From Aquificaceae bacterium (GTDB lineage Bacteria; Aquificota; Aquificia; Aquificales; Aquificaceae), in NCBI GenBank assembly GCA_026981975.1, contig JALSHV010000002.1:45355-109354 (forward strand): DNA of 64,000 nucleotides, written 5' to 3'. Numbering within the stretch: the stretch's first letter is position 1; every line of letters begins with the position of its first letter. Of this stretch, positions 1 to 7,975 are shown piece by piece. The translations under genes were made by a program, and so were the position numbers. The notes under the pieces are model-generated. The model did not search any database, had not been told where the DNA came from, and saw only the letters and a list, made by a program, of their open reading frames with translations.

Positions 1-1683
1 GGAGAGTCCGCCTGTAAGGCGTGAGAGCGGACCCATCATGCGAACTCGGACACCCTTCTCTTCTGTAACTGTTATGATCTCTCCGCCTCTCATTACTCTG
101 AGCAGTTCTTCTTCTTCTAATTCTCTGACAAATTCCGCTAAGCTGTCTTTGCCGGATTTCCTGAAAGCTGTGATAAGGTTTTTAAGATAGAGCTTTACAT
201 CTTCAATTCTTGCTCTTTTTACGATAATCCTGCCAATGCCTGCATTTTTTCCGTAACTTCCGCCCAGGATTACGTTGAGCCCTGTTTCTATACTTCCATC
301 AGGGTGTCTTATATGGGTTGCCTGAAGTCCTATATCACTAAGCCAGTGATGAGCGCAGGCATGAGGACAACCGTCACAGCCTATTAAAATATCACCCAGA
401 TCTCCAAGTTCTTTTTCAAGGTAATCTATTATTTCCAAAAGGGTTTCTTTTGCCGATCCTACGGAATAGTTACAGAAAGGATCACTTGTGCAAGCTGTTG
501 AAAGAGCGCGTGTTTTACTTATATCTAAGCTGATACCGTTTTTATTCATAAGGGAAACTACTTTTTCTATCCTATCTTCTGGTATGTTACCCAAGATTAC
601 GTTTTGTCTTTGGGAAATTCTTACGGTCAAATTCTCTTCTAAGGCTAAATCAGCTATAGCCAGCAGTTGATCACCTGATAACCTTCCCACCGGGACGGGA
701 AAACCTATGTAGAAAAATCCCTCCTGTTTTTGAGGTCTGATTCCTTCGTGAAATTCCCTTCTGATAGGTTCAGGTTCTCCTTCAAGGAATTCCGGTTCAA
801 AGGATAGTTCTTTCAGGAGTTTTTCTCTAAATACTTCTACTCCAACTCTGTCTATCAAATACTTTATTCTTGCTTTAACAAAGGATTTTCTGTTCTCTGG
901 ATCCTTTCTCCATATATCAAGCACAGCAAGCGCTACTTCAAGAACCCTTTCCGGAGGAATAAATATTCCCAGTGGTCTTGCTATACGCGGTGTTGAAGAG
1001 AGTCCACCGCCTACCCACACAGCAAATCCTTTCTTTTCTTCCTTAATTGTTCCGACAAAAGCCAGATCGTGAAGTTCTGGGTGATTACAGTGATAGGGGC
1101 ATGCGGAAAGAGAAATCTTAAATTTTCTCGGTAGATCAAAGTATTCTCTGTGTGAAGAGTCAGAGAAGAATTCTGTAAGTTTGGAAAAGCTCTCTTCTAC
1201 ATTGAAAAGTTCTTCTTTATCTAATCCCGCTACTGGACATGTGGTTATGTTTCTTACAGTGTCTCCACAGGCACCTACTTTGAAAAGTCCCGCTTCTTGC
1301 AGAATCTTAAACACTGACGGAACATCTTCAAGTCTTATGTAGTGAAGTTGTATATCTTGCCTGCTGGTGAGTTCTGCGTAGTTGTTGAATCTGCGCGCGA
1401 GCTCTCCTACAACTCTGAGCTGATTAGGTGTTATTCTTCCTCCCGGTAGTTTAACTCTTAAAACAAAAGTCCCTACCCGCGGTTTGTCATGATACAGTCC
1501 ATACCATTGGAGTCTTACCAGATCTTCTTCTGGGACTTCTTCGTATCCTTTTAGAACAATTTGATCTAAATCTTTGATAATATCCAAAGGGTGTTTTTCC
1601 CTTTTCAACCGCTCTCTTGGATTTTTACTGTAAACTTCTTCCCAAGTTATACCCATAGCATTGGTTATTTTTGCAATTTTCAT
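1..1683 (-). CDS. Ferredoxin-type nitrite or sulfite reductase (siroheme/4Fe-4S), C-terminus beyond window
   Basis: The minus frame stays open from the left edge to an ATG at 1683 (561 codons visible), preceded by the ribosome site AGAAGGAG 8 nt upstream. It carries both cysteine pairs that hold the coupled siroheme-[4Fe-4S] centre: CTSDPFC (CX5C, near residue 400) and GCPHAC (CX3C, near residue 440). The ferrodoxin-like half domains flanking them match the NirA/CysI superfamily, which reduces nitrite to ammonia or sulfite to sulfide with six electrons. I cannot tell the substrate from sequence alone; residues past the second Cys pair continue at least 120 codons without a stop. It is divergent from an NtrC-family activator, which hints at nitrogen assimilation but is not proof. 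Confidence 0.85.
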   Translation of the reverse strand, partial: MKIAKITNAMGITWEEVYSKNPRERLKREKHPLDIIKDLDQIVLKGYEEVPEEDLVRLQWYGLYHDKPRVGTFVLRVKLPGGRITPNQLRVVGELARRFNNYAELTSRQDIQLHYIRLEDVPSVFKILQEAGLFKVGACGDTVRNITTCPVAGLDKEELFNVEESFSKLTEFFSDSSHREYFDLPRKFKISLSACPYHCNHPELHDLAFVGTIKEEKKGFAVWVGGGLSSTPRIARPLGIFIPPERVLEVALAVLDIWRKDPENRKSFVKARIKYLIDRVGVEVFREKLLKELSFEPEFLEGEPEPIRREFHEGIRPQKQEGFFYIGFPVPVGRLSGDQLLAIADLALEENLTVRISQRQNVILGNIPEDRIEKVVSLMNKNGISLDISKTRALSTACTSDPFCNYSVGSAKETLLEIIDYLEKELGDLGDILIGCDGCPHACAHHWLSDIGLQATHIRHPDGSIETGLNVILGGSYGKNAGIGRIIVKRARIEDVKLYLKNLITAFRKSGKDSLAEFVRELEEEELLRVMRGGEIITVTEEKGVRVRMMGPLSRLTGGLS

Positions 1684-1784
1684 GCCAAAAGCTCCTTCTT
1701 TTTTTATAAACTGTTACAAGTATTTGCCAGTAGTATGATTTATATCTGGTTATTATGTAATCAATCAGTGTATATTTTTTATTC

Positions 1785-3113
1785 ATGAGAAAAGTAATTC
1801 TCTATACTAAGGATAGGAAACTGCACCTTGAAGGTATTTCTTCCGTAGAGGACTTAGATGAGAACGTATCCCATCACATAATCCTGATGGATATAGATAC
1901 AGTAGGATTTTCTCTTCTTCCCGATTTGAGGGAAGAAAATCTGCTTATAGCTGTCACTGGCAGAACTTTTCCCGGTTACATTATGAAGCTTATAAGCTTA
2001 GGCTTTTTTGATGTGCTTCAAAAGCCAGTGGACAAAAGAGAACTTAGGGAAATTCTCCGTAAAGCTTACAAGGAGCTTAAAAGAGAAGGAAGAATAGTAT
2101 ACCTTCCAAAAGACGAGAACGAAAGTTTAAAAGGTGAACTCTGTGAAGAGCTGTGTTCTATAGTGGGTGGTTACAAAAGTATGAAGGAAATACTGAGAAT
2201 GACCGGTAAAGCTGCAGCGGTGGATTCCCCTGTTTTACTTACAGGTGAGAGTGGAACAGGTAAGGAGCTTTTTGCCAAAGCCATATGGAAACTCTCTTCT
2301 CGGTGGAGAGGTCCTTTTGTAGCTGTAAACTGCTCTGCAATTCCGGAGTCTTTATTAGAAGCGGAACTCTTCGGTTATGAAAAAGGAGCTTTTACGGGAG
2401 CTGTGGAACAGAAGAAGGGACTTATAGAAAGTGCGAATCATGGTATCTTATTTTTGGACGAAATTGGAGATCTACCTCCTTCTCTTCAACCCAAGCTGTT
2501 GCGCGTTATTCAAGAAAGAAAAATAAGAAGGCTTGGGGGAACAAGGGAAATTCCGGTAAACTTCAGACTTATATCAGCCACTAACAAAGATCTGAAGAGA
2601 TTAATGAAAGAAGGAAGATTCAGAGAGGATCTCTATTACAGGATAGCATCTATTCATATACATTTGCCTCCTTTGAGAGAAAGACGTTCCGATATACAGG
2701 ATCTTGTTAACTGCATATTGCGTAGAATCAGTAAAGAAACGGGAAAACCTGTAAAAGGATATACAGAGGGATTCTTGGAAAAAATACTCAACTACCCTTG
2801 GCCCGGAAATATAAGGGAGCTTGAGAACAAACTCAGAAAAGCAATAGCGGTTAACGTTTCAGGTGTTTTGGGAGAAGAAGATCTTCACATTGATTACGAA
2901 ACGCAAACGGAAAAGGACGAGTTTGAAGAACACCTCAGGACGGAAGTAAGGAAACTTTTAAGTGAAAAACCAGGGGAAGTTTACCGCGACTTAATGGAAA
3001 GAATCTCACGTATAGTAGTTGACGAAGCTTTAAAACAAACTGACGGAAATAAACAAATTGCAGCAAAGCTGTTGGGTATAAACCGTCTTACTCTCAGAAG
3101 AAAGTTAGGTTAA
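1785..3113 (+). CDS. NtrC-family sigma-54-dependent transcription activator
   Basis: 442 residues in three domains. Residues 1-95 look like a receiver fold: D36 sits at the phospho-acceptor position, with T58 and K80 present, but the usual N-terminal acidic pair is missing (YTKD instead of VDDE). Residues 125-360 are the AAA+ domain with Walker A GESGTGKE (154-161), the sigma-54 contact loop GAFTGA (201-206) and Walker B ILFLDE (221-226). The last 30 residues form a Fis-type helix-turn-helix (DGNKQIAAKLLGI). It should remodel sigma-54 RNA polymerase at distant enhancers. No Shine-Dalgarno is seen; TATATT lies 8 nt before the ATG. It is divergent from the nitrite/sulfite reductase and 10 bp upstream of dapA. 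Target genes are unknown. Confidence 0.93.
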   Translation: MRKVILYTKDRKLHLEGISSVEDLDENVSHHIILMDIDTVGFSLLPDLREENLLIAVTGRTFPGYIMKLISLGFFDVLQKPVDKRELREILRKAYKELKREGRIVYLPKDENESLKGELCEELCSIVGGYKSMKEILRMTGKAAAVDSPVLLTGESGTGKELFAKAIWKLSSRWRGPFVAVNCSAIPESLLEAELFGYEKGAFTGAVEQKKGLIESANHGILFLDEIGDLPPSLQPKLLRVIQERKIRRLGGTREIPVNFRLISATNKDLKRLMKEGRFREDLYYRIASIHIHLPPLRERRSDIQDLVNCILRRISKETGKPVKGYTEGFLEKILNYPWPGNIRELENKLRKAIAVNVSGVLGEEDLHIDYETQTEKDEFEEHLRTEVRKLLSEKPGEVYRDLMERISRIVVDEALKQTDGNKQIAAKLLGINRLTLRRKLG

Positions 3114-3123
3114 AATTACCTTC

Positions 3124-4008
3124 ATGTTTGAAGGATCTATAGTAGCTCTTATAACCCCTTTCAAAAAAGGGGAGGTAGATTACGAAACTCTGGGCAGACT
3201 TATAGACTTTCACATAGACAACGGGACTGATGCTGTTTTAGTATGCGGAACTACGGGAGAATCTCCGGTCCTTACTTTTGAAGAACACGACAAAGTAGTA
3301 GAATTTGCGGTAAAACATGCAGCGGGCAGGATAAGGATAATAGCGGGAACAGGAGCAAACGCTACTCACGAAGCTGTTCACTTAACAGCCCACGCCAAAG
3401 AAGTGGGAGCGGACGCCGCACTTTTGGTAGTTCCCTATTACAACAAACCCACTCAGGAAGGTCTTTACAAACACTTCTCCACTGTAGCCGAGGAAGTAGA
3501 TATTCCCATAATTCTCTACAATATACCTTCAAGAACTGGTGTGGAAATTTCTGTTGATACCGTTTACAGATTAGCTTCTCAATATCCCAATATAATAGGA
3601 TCTAAGGAATCAACTCCTAATATGGATAGGATATCCACTTTGATAAAAAAATTAGGAAAGGAATTTACCATACTATCTGGTGACGATTCTCTCACCCTTC
3701 CCATGATGGCTCTTGGGGCTAAGGGGGTTGTTTCTGTAGCTGCGAACATTATGCCCGCTGAAATAAAGAAATTGGTAGATTTACTTTTAAAAGGAGATTT
3801 AAGAAAGGCTCAGGAAATACACTATTATCTTTACGATCTTTTCAAAGTTCTTTTTCTTGAAACCAATCCCATACCTGTTAAAACCGCCTGCTGGATTCTC
3901 GGAATGTGTGAAAAGGAATTTAGGCTTCCCTTGTGTGAAATGAAGCAAGAGAATGAGGAAAAACTCAGAGAAATTTTAAAAAGGTATAACCTTCCTACTG
4001 TAAACTGA
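3124..4008 (+). CDS. dapA: 4-hydroxy-tetrahydrodipicolinate synthase
   Basis: 294 residues, the normal DapA length. It condenses pyruvate with aspartate semialdehyde, the first committed step of lysine and diaminopimelate synthesis in the cytosol. Visible signatures are CGTTGES (pyruvate carboxylate binding), YNIPSRT with the catalytic tyrosine, and GSKES with the Schiff-base lysine near residue 160. The TIM barrel is complete. It starts 10 bp after the NtrC-type gene; the stop TAA of that gene is part of a TAAAAT hexamer 7 nt before this ATG, and there is no Shine-Dalgarno, so it may have its own leaderless transcript. The sequence closely resembles what I recall of Aquifex DapA. Confidence 0.97.
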   Translation: MFEGSIVALITPFKKGEVDYETLGRLIDFHIDNGTDAVLVCGTTGESPVLTFEEHDKVVEFAVKHAAGRIRIIAGTGANATHEAVHLTAHAKEVGADAALLVVPYYNKPTQEGLYKHFSTVAEEVDIPIILYNIPSRTGVEISVDTVYRLASQYPNIIGSKESTPNMDRISTLIKKLGKEFTILSGDDSLTLPMMALGAKGVVSVAANIMPAEIKKLVDLLLKGDLRKAQEIHYYLYDLFKVLFLETNPIPVKTACWILGMCEKEFRLPLCEMKQENEEKLREILKRYNLPTVN

Positions 4009-4015
4009 TTTTGGT

Positions 4016-4834
4016 ATGGAATTAAAATTCAAAAAGGGCGATATAATTCTGGATTATTACAAGGTAATTGATGTAATAGGTAAAGGAGATTTCGGAGTAA
4101 TCTACAAAGTGAAAGGAATAAAAGGAAGGTATAAAGGGAAGATAATGGCTCTGAAAGTAGCTTCAAACCCTTACAGTGTAGAATATCTGTGGAAGGAAGC
4201 TCAAACACTTATACTTTTTAACCATCCTAATATAATTTCTTTGCAAAGTTATCTTTACAAAAGGGACAGCAAAGAACTTTACGTCCTATACGAGCTGATG
4301 GACGTGGGAGATCTTAAAGAGTATGTCCTTTCAAAGAACGGACTTTCTGAAGAAGAGGCTCTAAAAGTTTTAAGACATCTAATAGAGGGACTCTCCTTTC
4401 TTCACAGTAGGGGTTATATCCACAGCGATATAAAGCCAGAAAACGTCTTCGGTAAAAGGGTGTTGAAAAGTATTCTCTGGAAGCTGGGTGATTTCGGTCT
4501 TTTGAAAATAAGAGGTTCTGTTTCTGTAATAGACGTTAAAGGAACCTTAGGATATATAGCGCCTGAGGTTTTCAGAGGTGAAATACACAGAAGCAGTGAT
4601 ATTTTTTCCTTAGGCTGTCTTCTTTATTTTCTTCTCTTTAAAAGAGATCCTTTTCACTGCGAGGATAGGAAGGAAAAGATATACAGAAATAAGGAGTGTA
4701 TATACGAAATACCCGATGGAGTATCTCCCAGAATGAAGAATCTCTTAAGTAGTTTACTTCAGAAAGATTTCAAAAAAAGATTTCGCACAGCACTTGAATT
4801 GAAAGATTATTTAATAAAGGAAGGTGTGCTGTGA
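4016..4834 (+). CDS. Eukaryotic-type Ser/Thr protein kinase (kinase domain only)
   Basis: 272 residues, essentially one Hanks-type kinase domain. Visible: the glycine-rich loop GKGDFGVIY, the ATP lysine in ALKVAS, the catalytic loop HSDIKPENV (an HSD variant of HRD, with catalytic Asp and Asn kept), the metal site GDFGL, and GYIAPE closing the activation segment. There is no membrane segment, PASTA or other sensor domain, so it is probably cytosolic. Its stop overlaps the GTG start of the downstream PP2C phosphatase (GTGA, 4 bp), which makes a translationally coupled kinase-phosphatase pair likely. Substrates are unknown. Confidence 0.93.
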   Translation: MELKFKKGDIILDYYKVIDVIGKGDFGVIYKVKGIKGRYKGKIMALKVASNPYSVEYLWKEAQTLILFNHPNIISLQSYLYKRDSKELYVLYELMDVGDLKEYVLSKNGLSEEEALKVLRHLIEGLSFLHSRGYIHSDIKPENVFGKRVLKSILWKLGDFGLLKIRGSVSVIDVKGTLGYIAPEVFRGEIHRSSDIFSLGCLLYFLLFKRDPFHCEDRKEKIYRNKECIYEIPDGVSPRMKNLLSSLLQKDFKKRFRTALELKDYLIKEGVL

Positions 4835-5463
4835 AATACACCGTAAGAGAATTCTGGAGAGATCAAAACAAATATGCGGACAGAATTTACACTTCGGAGA
4901 AAACCTTTGCAGTAGCAGATGGAATGGGTTCCGGTGAAGGGGGTAAACGGGCAGCGGAAAAGGCAATACAGCTGATAAGCAAATACGAACCTTTCAAGAG
5001 TATATCCCATCTCAAAAGTTTTTTTATGAAGGCAAATGATAAAATAATAAAAGAAATCGCTCTACTCGGTGATAACCGTGTAGCTGGAACTACCTTAAGT
5101 GTTATAACTTTTATAGAAGACAGGTATTTAATAGGGCATGTAGGAGATTCTCGTATATACCTTTTTCGGGAAGGAACTCTTGAGCTTTTAACAGAAGATC
5201 AAATAGTTTATAAAAGCGGTAAGAAATACGTTTCGGCATTGGGACTTGATTGGAATCCACGGATTTTCTTAGCTGAAGGAAAAGTCAAGAGAGGAGACGT
5301 ATATCTTATAATCTCGGACGGAGCTGTTTATACCTTTTCCGATAGCGAATTGGAAATCATTTTCTCTTATGATATAGAAAGCACAGCAGACAAGCTGTTA
5401 GATCGTTATCTTAGCACTATACCACAGGAAGATCTTTCCTTCATTATAGTTAGTATAGACTGA
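4831..5463 (+). CDS. PP2C-family protein phosphatase
   Basis: 210 residues, short for bacterial PP2C (about 240). Metal-site motifs are visible: VADGMGSGEGG (DG of motif 2), GTTLSVI, GHVGDSRIYL and the late ISDG. It should dephosphorylate Ser/Thr phosphoproteins with Mn/Mg ions in the cytosol, most likely countering the kinase encoded immediately upstream. The start is GTG at 4831, overlapping the kinase stop as GTGA. The N-terminus lacks the usual SDxGxxR motif (it reads REFWRDQNKYADR), so the first metal ligands are partly changed. Role in a specific pathway is unknown. Confidence 0.87.
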   Translation: MKYTVREFWRDQNKYADRIYTSEKTFAVADGMGSGEGGKRAAEKAIQLISKYEPFKSISHLKSFFMKANDKIIKEIALLGDNRVAGTTLSVITFIEDRYLIGHVGDSRIYLFREGTLELLTEDQIVYKSGKKYVSALGLDWNPRIFLAEGKVKRGDVYLIISDGAVYTFSDSELEIIFSYDIESTADKLLDRYLSTIPQEDLSFIIVSID

Positions 5464-5482
5464 GCCGATTATAATTACACGT

Positions 5483-6325
5483 ATGCTTGAAGTTACTTTT
5501 CTATCCGCATTTTTGGCTGGGCTATTAGCTTTTCTATCTCCATGCGTCCTTCCTATCATTCCCGCTTACATATCTTACATATCCGGCGTTGGTGCGGAGG
5601 AAGCACAAAGGGAAGGAGGAATTTTCAATAAGAAGATCTTCCTTTCCGCTTTCTTCTTTGTCGTGGGTTTTTCCATAGTCTTTACACTCTTAGGAGCTGG
5701 GGCATCCCTTGTGGGGCAGTTTCTCAGATCCTATCAAACAGAAATAGCTAAGGTAGGTGGAGGACTTGTTATATTCTTCGGATTACACTTTGCAGGAGCT
5801 TTTTTAAGATCCGGCTTTCTTAGGGAACTCATAGGTGTTGAAGCTTTACTTTTAGCTTTTCACCTGTTCGGTTTTATAAGCAGGGAATCCTTTATGAATC
5901 TCACGGGAGCGCTCGCAGTAGTTCTTGCTCTATACCTTTTCGGGATTCATGAATACCTATACCGTCAGCTTAAAACAGAAGTAAAGGCGGAAGTATCTTA
6001 TATAGGAGCTTTTCTCATAGGCACAGTTTTTGCTTTTGGTTGGACTCCATGTATAGGTCCTATTCTGGGTTCTATTCTCTTTTTAGCTTCACAACAGGAA
6101 ACAGTAAAAGAAGGAGCTTTTATGTTGCTTCTTTTCTCCTTCGGTTTAGGAATACCTTTTCTTATAGCGGGGTTGCTCTTTTCTCTTTTTATAAACTTCG
6201 TTAAAAGGTTTAGCAAATTTTTTGGTGTTGTGGAATTAATAGGAGGATTACTGCTAATAAGCTTAGGAATTCTTTTAGTTCTTGATAAGCTGAGCTGGTT
6301 TGCCAGTCTTGGAACGGGAATATGA
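5483..6325 (+). CDS. ccdA: CcdA/DsbD-family thiol-disulfide transporter for cytochrome c biogenesis
   Basis: 280 residues, polytopic. The first membrane helix carries LSPCVLP and a later one GWTPCIGP; these two cysteines are the pair that carries reducing power across the inner membrane in the CcdA/DsbD family. In system II cytochrome c maturation this keeps apocytochrome CXXCH thiols reduced. The protein is longer than most CcdA (220-240 residues): about 60 residues of extra hydrophobic sequence (SGFLREL to YLFGIHEYL) lie between the two Cys helices. TATAAT at 5470-5475 is 7 nt before the ATG and no Shine-Dalgarno is seen. The last codons overlap hisH by 4 bp (ATGA). It likely serves the multiheme cytochrome locus at 17.7-32.7 kb. 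Confidence 0.88.
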   Translation: MLEVTFLSAFLAGLLAFLSPCVLPIIPAYISYISGVGAEEAQREGGIFNKKIFLSAFFFVVGFSIVFTLLGAGASLVGQFLRSYQTEIAKVGGGLVIFFGLHFAGAFLRSGFLRELIGVEALLLAFHLFGFISRESFMNLTGALAVVLALYLFGIHEYLYRQLKTEVKAEVSYIGAFLIGTVFAFGWTPCIGPILGSILFLASQQETVKEGAFMLLLFSFGLGIPFLIAGLLFSLFINFVKRFSKFFGVVELIGGLLLISLGILLVLDKLSWFASLGTGI

Positions 6326-6942
6326 AAACTGTAGTTGTTGATTACGGTATGGGAAATCTTCGCAGTGTAGCTAAAGCTCTGCAATCAAGCGGATTTGAAG
6401 AAGTTAAAGTTTCCGCTTATTCGGAAGAGATCAGCTCCGCTGATGTTCTTATTTTTCCGGGTCAGGGAGCTTTTAAGAAGGCAATGGAAAATATAAAAAG
6501 AAGACACCTTGTAAAACCTTTACTTTACCATATAGAAAGGGGTAAACCCTTTCTCGGTATATGCTTGGGTCTTCAGCTTCTTTTTGAAAGGAGTTACGAA
6601 CACGGGCTTACTGAAGGATTAAAGGTATTTGAAGGTGAAGTCTGTCTTCTTCCTGTCCAGTTGAAATTACCTCATATAGGCTGGAATCAGATATGGATAA
6701 GGAAAAAAAGTGATATTTTTAAAGAGATAAACAATGGAGAGTTTTTCTACTTTGTTCATTCCTATCATGTAATTCCGCGCAATGAAGATATAATAGCCTC
6801 AGTTACAGATTACGGGGTGAACTTTGTATCCGCTATTTGTAAAGAAAACGTCTGGGCTGTGCAGTTCCACCCTGAAAAAAGTCAAAAAAAAGGATTACAA
6901 CTCCTTAAAAACTTTAAAGATTTCTGCAAAAGGATTCTTTAA
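6322..6942 (+). CDS. hisH: Imidazole glycerol phosphate synthase, glutaminase subunit
   Basis: 206 residues, the usual HisH length. It hydrolyses glutamine and channels ammonia to HisF for imidazole ring closure in histidine synthesis. The N-terminal DYGMGN, the nucleophile motif GICLGLQLLF (catalytic Cys) and the late QFHPEKS (His-Glu of the triad) are all present. It overlaps ccdA by 4 bp (ATGA) although the two have unrelated functions. Its 3' end overlaps the convergent barrel gene by 4 bp. HisF is not in the window. Confidence 0.96.
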   Translation: MKTVVVDYGMGNLRSVAKALQSSGFEEVKVSAYSEEISSADVLIFPGQGAFKKAMENIKRRHLVKPLLYHIERGKPFLGICLGLQLLFERSYEHGLTEGLKVFEGEVCLLPVQLKLPHIGWNQIWIRKKSDIFKEINNGEFFYFVHSYHVIPRNEDIIASVTDYGVNFVSAICKENVWAVQFHPEKSQKKGLQLLKNFKDFCKRIL

Positions 6943-7730
6943 AAGGAAAGACCTACATTAGCAAATAAACTGTTGATTTTTATAGTTGCGTCTATGTCTT
7001 CAACATCATCAATTCTGAGTTCTTCGTATCTGTAACCTGCTCCTATAAAAACTCCTGCAAATCCCGGTATGGAAATCGGTTGCGCTCTTACTTCCGCAGT
7101 AAAGTCGTAGTATCTACTTCCACCGTAGGAAATTCCTCTAAGTTCTCCTATAAGGGAGACAACGGGTAAGTTTACCCCTAAGGACAGGTAAACCATAGGT
7201 ATGGGAACAGTTGCAGTAGCACTTTCCGTTACCGTTACGTTTAAGTTGTTTTCAGTTCCTGTGATTCTACCTTCAAGTTTCATCAATCTCAAATTAACAC
7301 CTATTTCGGGATCCAAAAGTCCACCGGTAGCGGTTCCTACTAACGGCAGATTGTAATAAAGTCCTATATCGTAGCGATCTGCTCTAACGTAAGTGTCAAG
7401 AGTTACATCAGGTTTAAACTCCACCGTGCCGAATCTAAGAGGTTCAGAGTAACGTCCCTTTCCTTCAAACTCCATGGGCATATACTGTAGGTAAAGATTG
7501 GGAAGAAGTGGTATCGGAAGTTCAATCTTGGCTCTTGCAAAAGGTTTTATAGAATCTTCAAGTCCTAAGGTGCTTTCAAGATCAGCTCTAATTCCTATAT
7601 CAGCGGGATACTGTATGTAACCGGAAGGACTGTGTTTCATTACACCTACGGAAATATCCGCAGATACTAAAGGAACAGCAAGTGAAGTTCCCGCAATGAA
7701 AAGTCCCCCTAAGAGAATGAGTTTTTTCAT
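6939..7730 (-). CDS. Outer-membrane beta-barrel protein (TIGR04219-like)
   Basis: 263 residues with a clear signal peptide (MKKLILLGGLFIAGTSLA), then alternating beta strands and a terminal phenylalanine (FANVGLSF), the usual outer-membrane insertion signal. The opening DISVGVMKHSPSGYIQY and the overall pattern resemble the small barrel family TIGR04219; a specific function is not known. The start at 7730 has only a weak ribosome site (GGAAA). Upstream, its leader contains a structured element ending in an intrinsic terminator (7740-7830), so expression may be controlled by attenuation. Confidence 0.75.
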   Translation of the reverse strand: MKKLILLGGLFIAGTSLAVPLVSADISVGVMKHSPSGYIQYPADIGIRADLESTLGLEDSIKPFARAKIELPIPLLPNLYLQYMPMEFEGKGRYSEPLRFGTVEFKPDVTLDTYVRADRYDIGLYYNLPLVGTATGGLLDPEIGVNLRLMKLEGRITGTENNLNVTVTESATATVPIPMVYLSLGVNLPVVSLIGELRGISYGGSRYYDFTAEVRAQPISIPGFAGVFIGAGYRYEELRIDDVEDIDATIKINSLFANVGLSF

Positions 7731-7738
7731 ATCGTTTC

Positions 7739-7764
7739 CAAAAAGCCGAACCGTTAAGTTCGGC
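7739..7764 (-). terminator. Intrinsic terminator-like hairpin before the barrel gene
   Basis: On the minus strand a perfect 7-bp stem GCCGAAC/GTTCGGC with a 6-nt loop is followed directly by TTTTT. It lies 14 nt before the barrel start codon, so it ends a short upstream RNA or attenuates the gene. Confidence 0.6.
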
Positions 7765-7830
7765 GCCGGGCTATTTATACCCCGCCTTGAGCAGATGCCC
7801 AGGAACCCGGCTGGCGGCTTTTGGGCATCT
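7740..7830 (-). ncRNA. Candidate structured small RNA or cis-regulatory leader
   Basis: About 90 nt on the minus strand. It opens with a perfect 9-bp helix (7822-7830 with 7793-7801) that closes a 20-nt GC-rich loop. Within the loop, CCGCC (around 7813-7818) can pair with GGCGG (7782-7786), and GCCGGG (7806-7811) with CCCGGC (7765-7770), downstream of the helix; these are pseudoknot-type or mutually exclusive pairings. It ends in the terminator hairpin at 7745-7764. A TATAAT at 7838-7843 is placed so that transcription would start at the base of the first helix. I do not recognise it as any riboswitch class I know. It is far more GC-rich than the flanks, as expected for a structured RNA in a thermophile. 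Confidence 0.5.
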
Positions 7831-7837
7831 TTATTTA

Positions 7838-7843
7838 ATTATA
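7838..7843 (-). promoter_or_regulatory. Putative -10 box of the structured RNA
   Basis: Minus-strand TATAAT whose expected start point, about 7 nt downstream, falls at 7830-7831, the first base of the structured element. A -35 is weak (TTCAAA, 19-nt spacer). Confidence 0.4.
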
Positions 7844-7863
7844 TTCGTCACAGCAGTCTATTT

Positions 7864-7892
7864 TTGAACTTAAGTCCGCTTGGAGATATAAT
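7864..7892 (+). promoter_or_regulatory. tRNA-Phe promoter
   Basis: TTGAAC (7864-7869) and a perfect TATAAT (7887-7892) with a 17-nt spacer. The expected start point is within 2-3 nt of the mature 5' end of the tRNA at 7902. This is a standard sigma-70 type promoter. Confidence 0.75.
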
Positions 7893-7901
7893 AAAAACCA
7901 A

Positions 7902-7974
7902 GGCCCGGTAGCTCAGTTGGTAGAGCACCCGGCTGAAAACCGGGGTGTCGGCGGTTCGATTCCGCCCTGGGCCA
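7902..7974 (+). tRNA. tRNA-Phe (anticodon GAA)
   Basis: 73 nt folding as a full cloverleaf: acceptor GGCCCGG/CTGGGCC, D arm with AGCTCAGTTGGTAGAGC, anticodon stem CCCGG/CCGGG with loop CTGAAAA (anticodon GAA), and T arm GGCGGTTCGATTCCGCC. The discriminator is A; CCA is not encoded. The stop codon of convergent topA begins 1 bp after it. Confidence 0.97.
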
Positions 7975-7975
7975 T

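Noticed and set aside
1715..1729. Possible sigma-54 promoter (TGGCA...TTG) upstream of the nitrite/sulfite reductase
   Set aside because: Spacing between GG and the downstream G is 11 instead of 12 and the -12 GC is GT.
7696..7911. 71-codon plus-strand ORF between the barrel gene and tRNA-Phe
   Set aside because: It crosses the structured RNA and part of the tRNA, has no ribosome site and a composition unlike neighbouring proteins.
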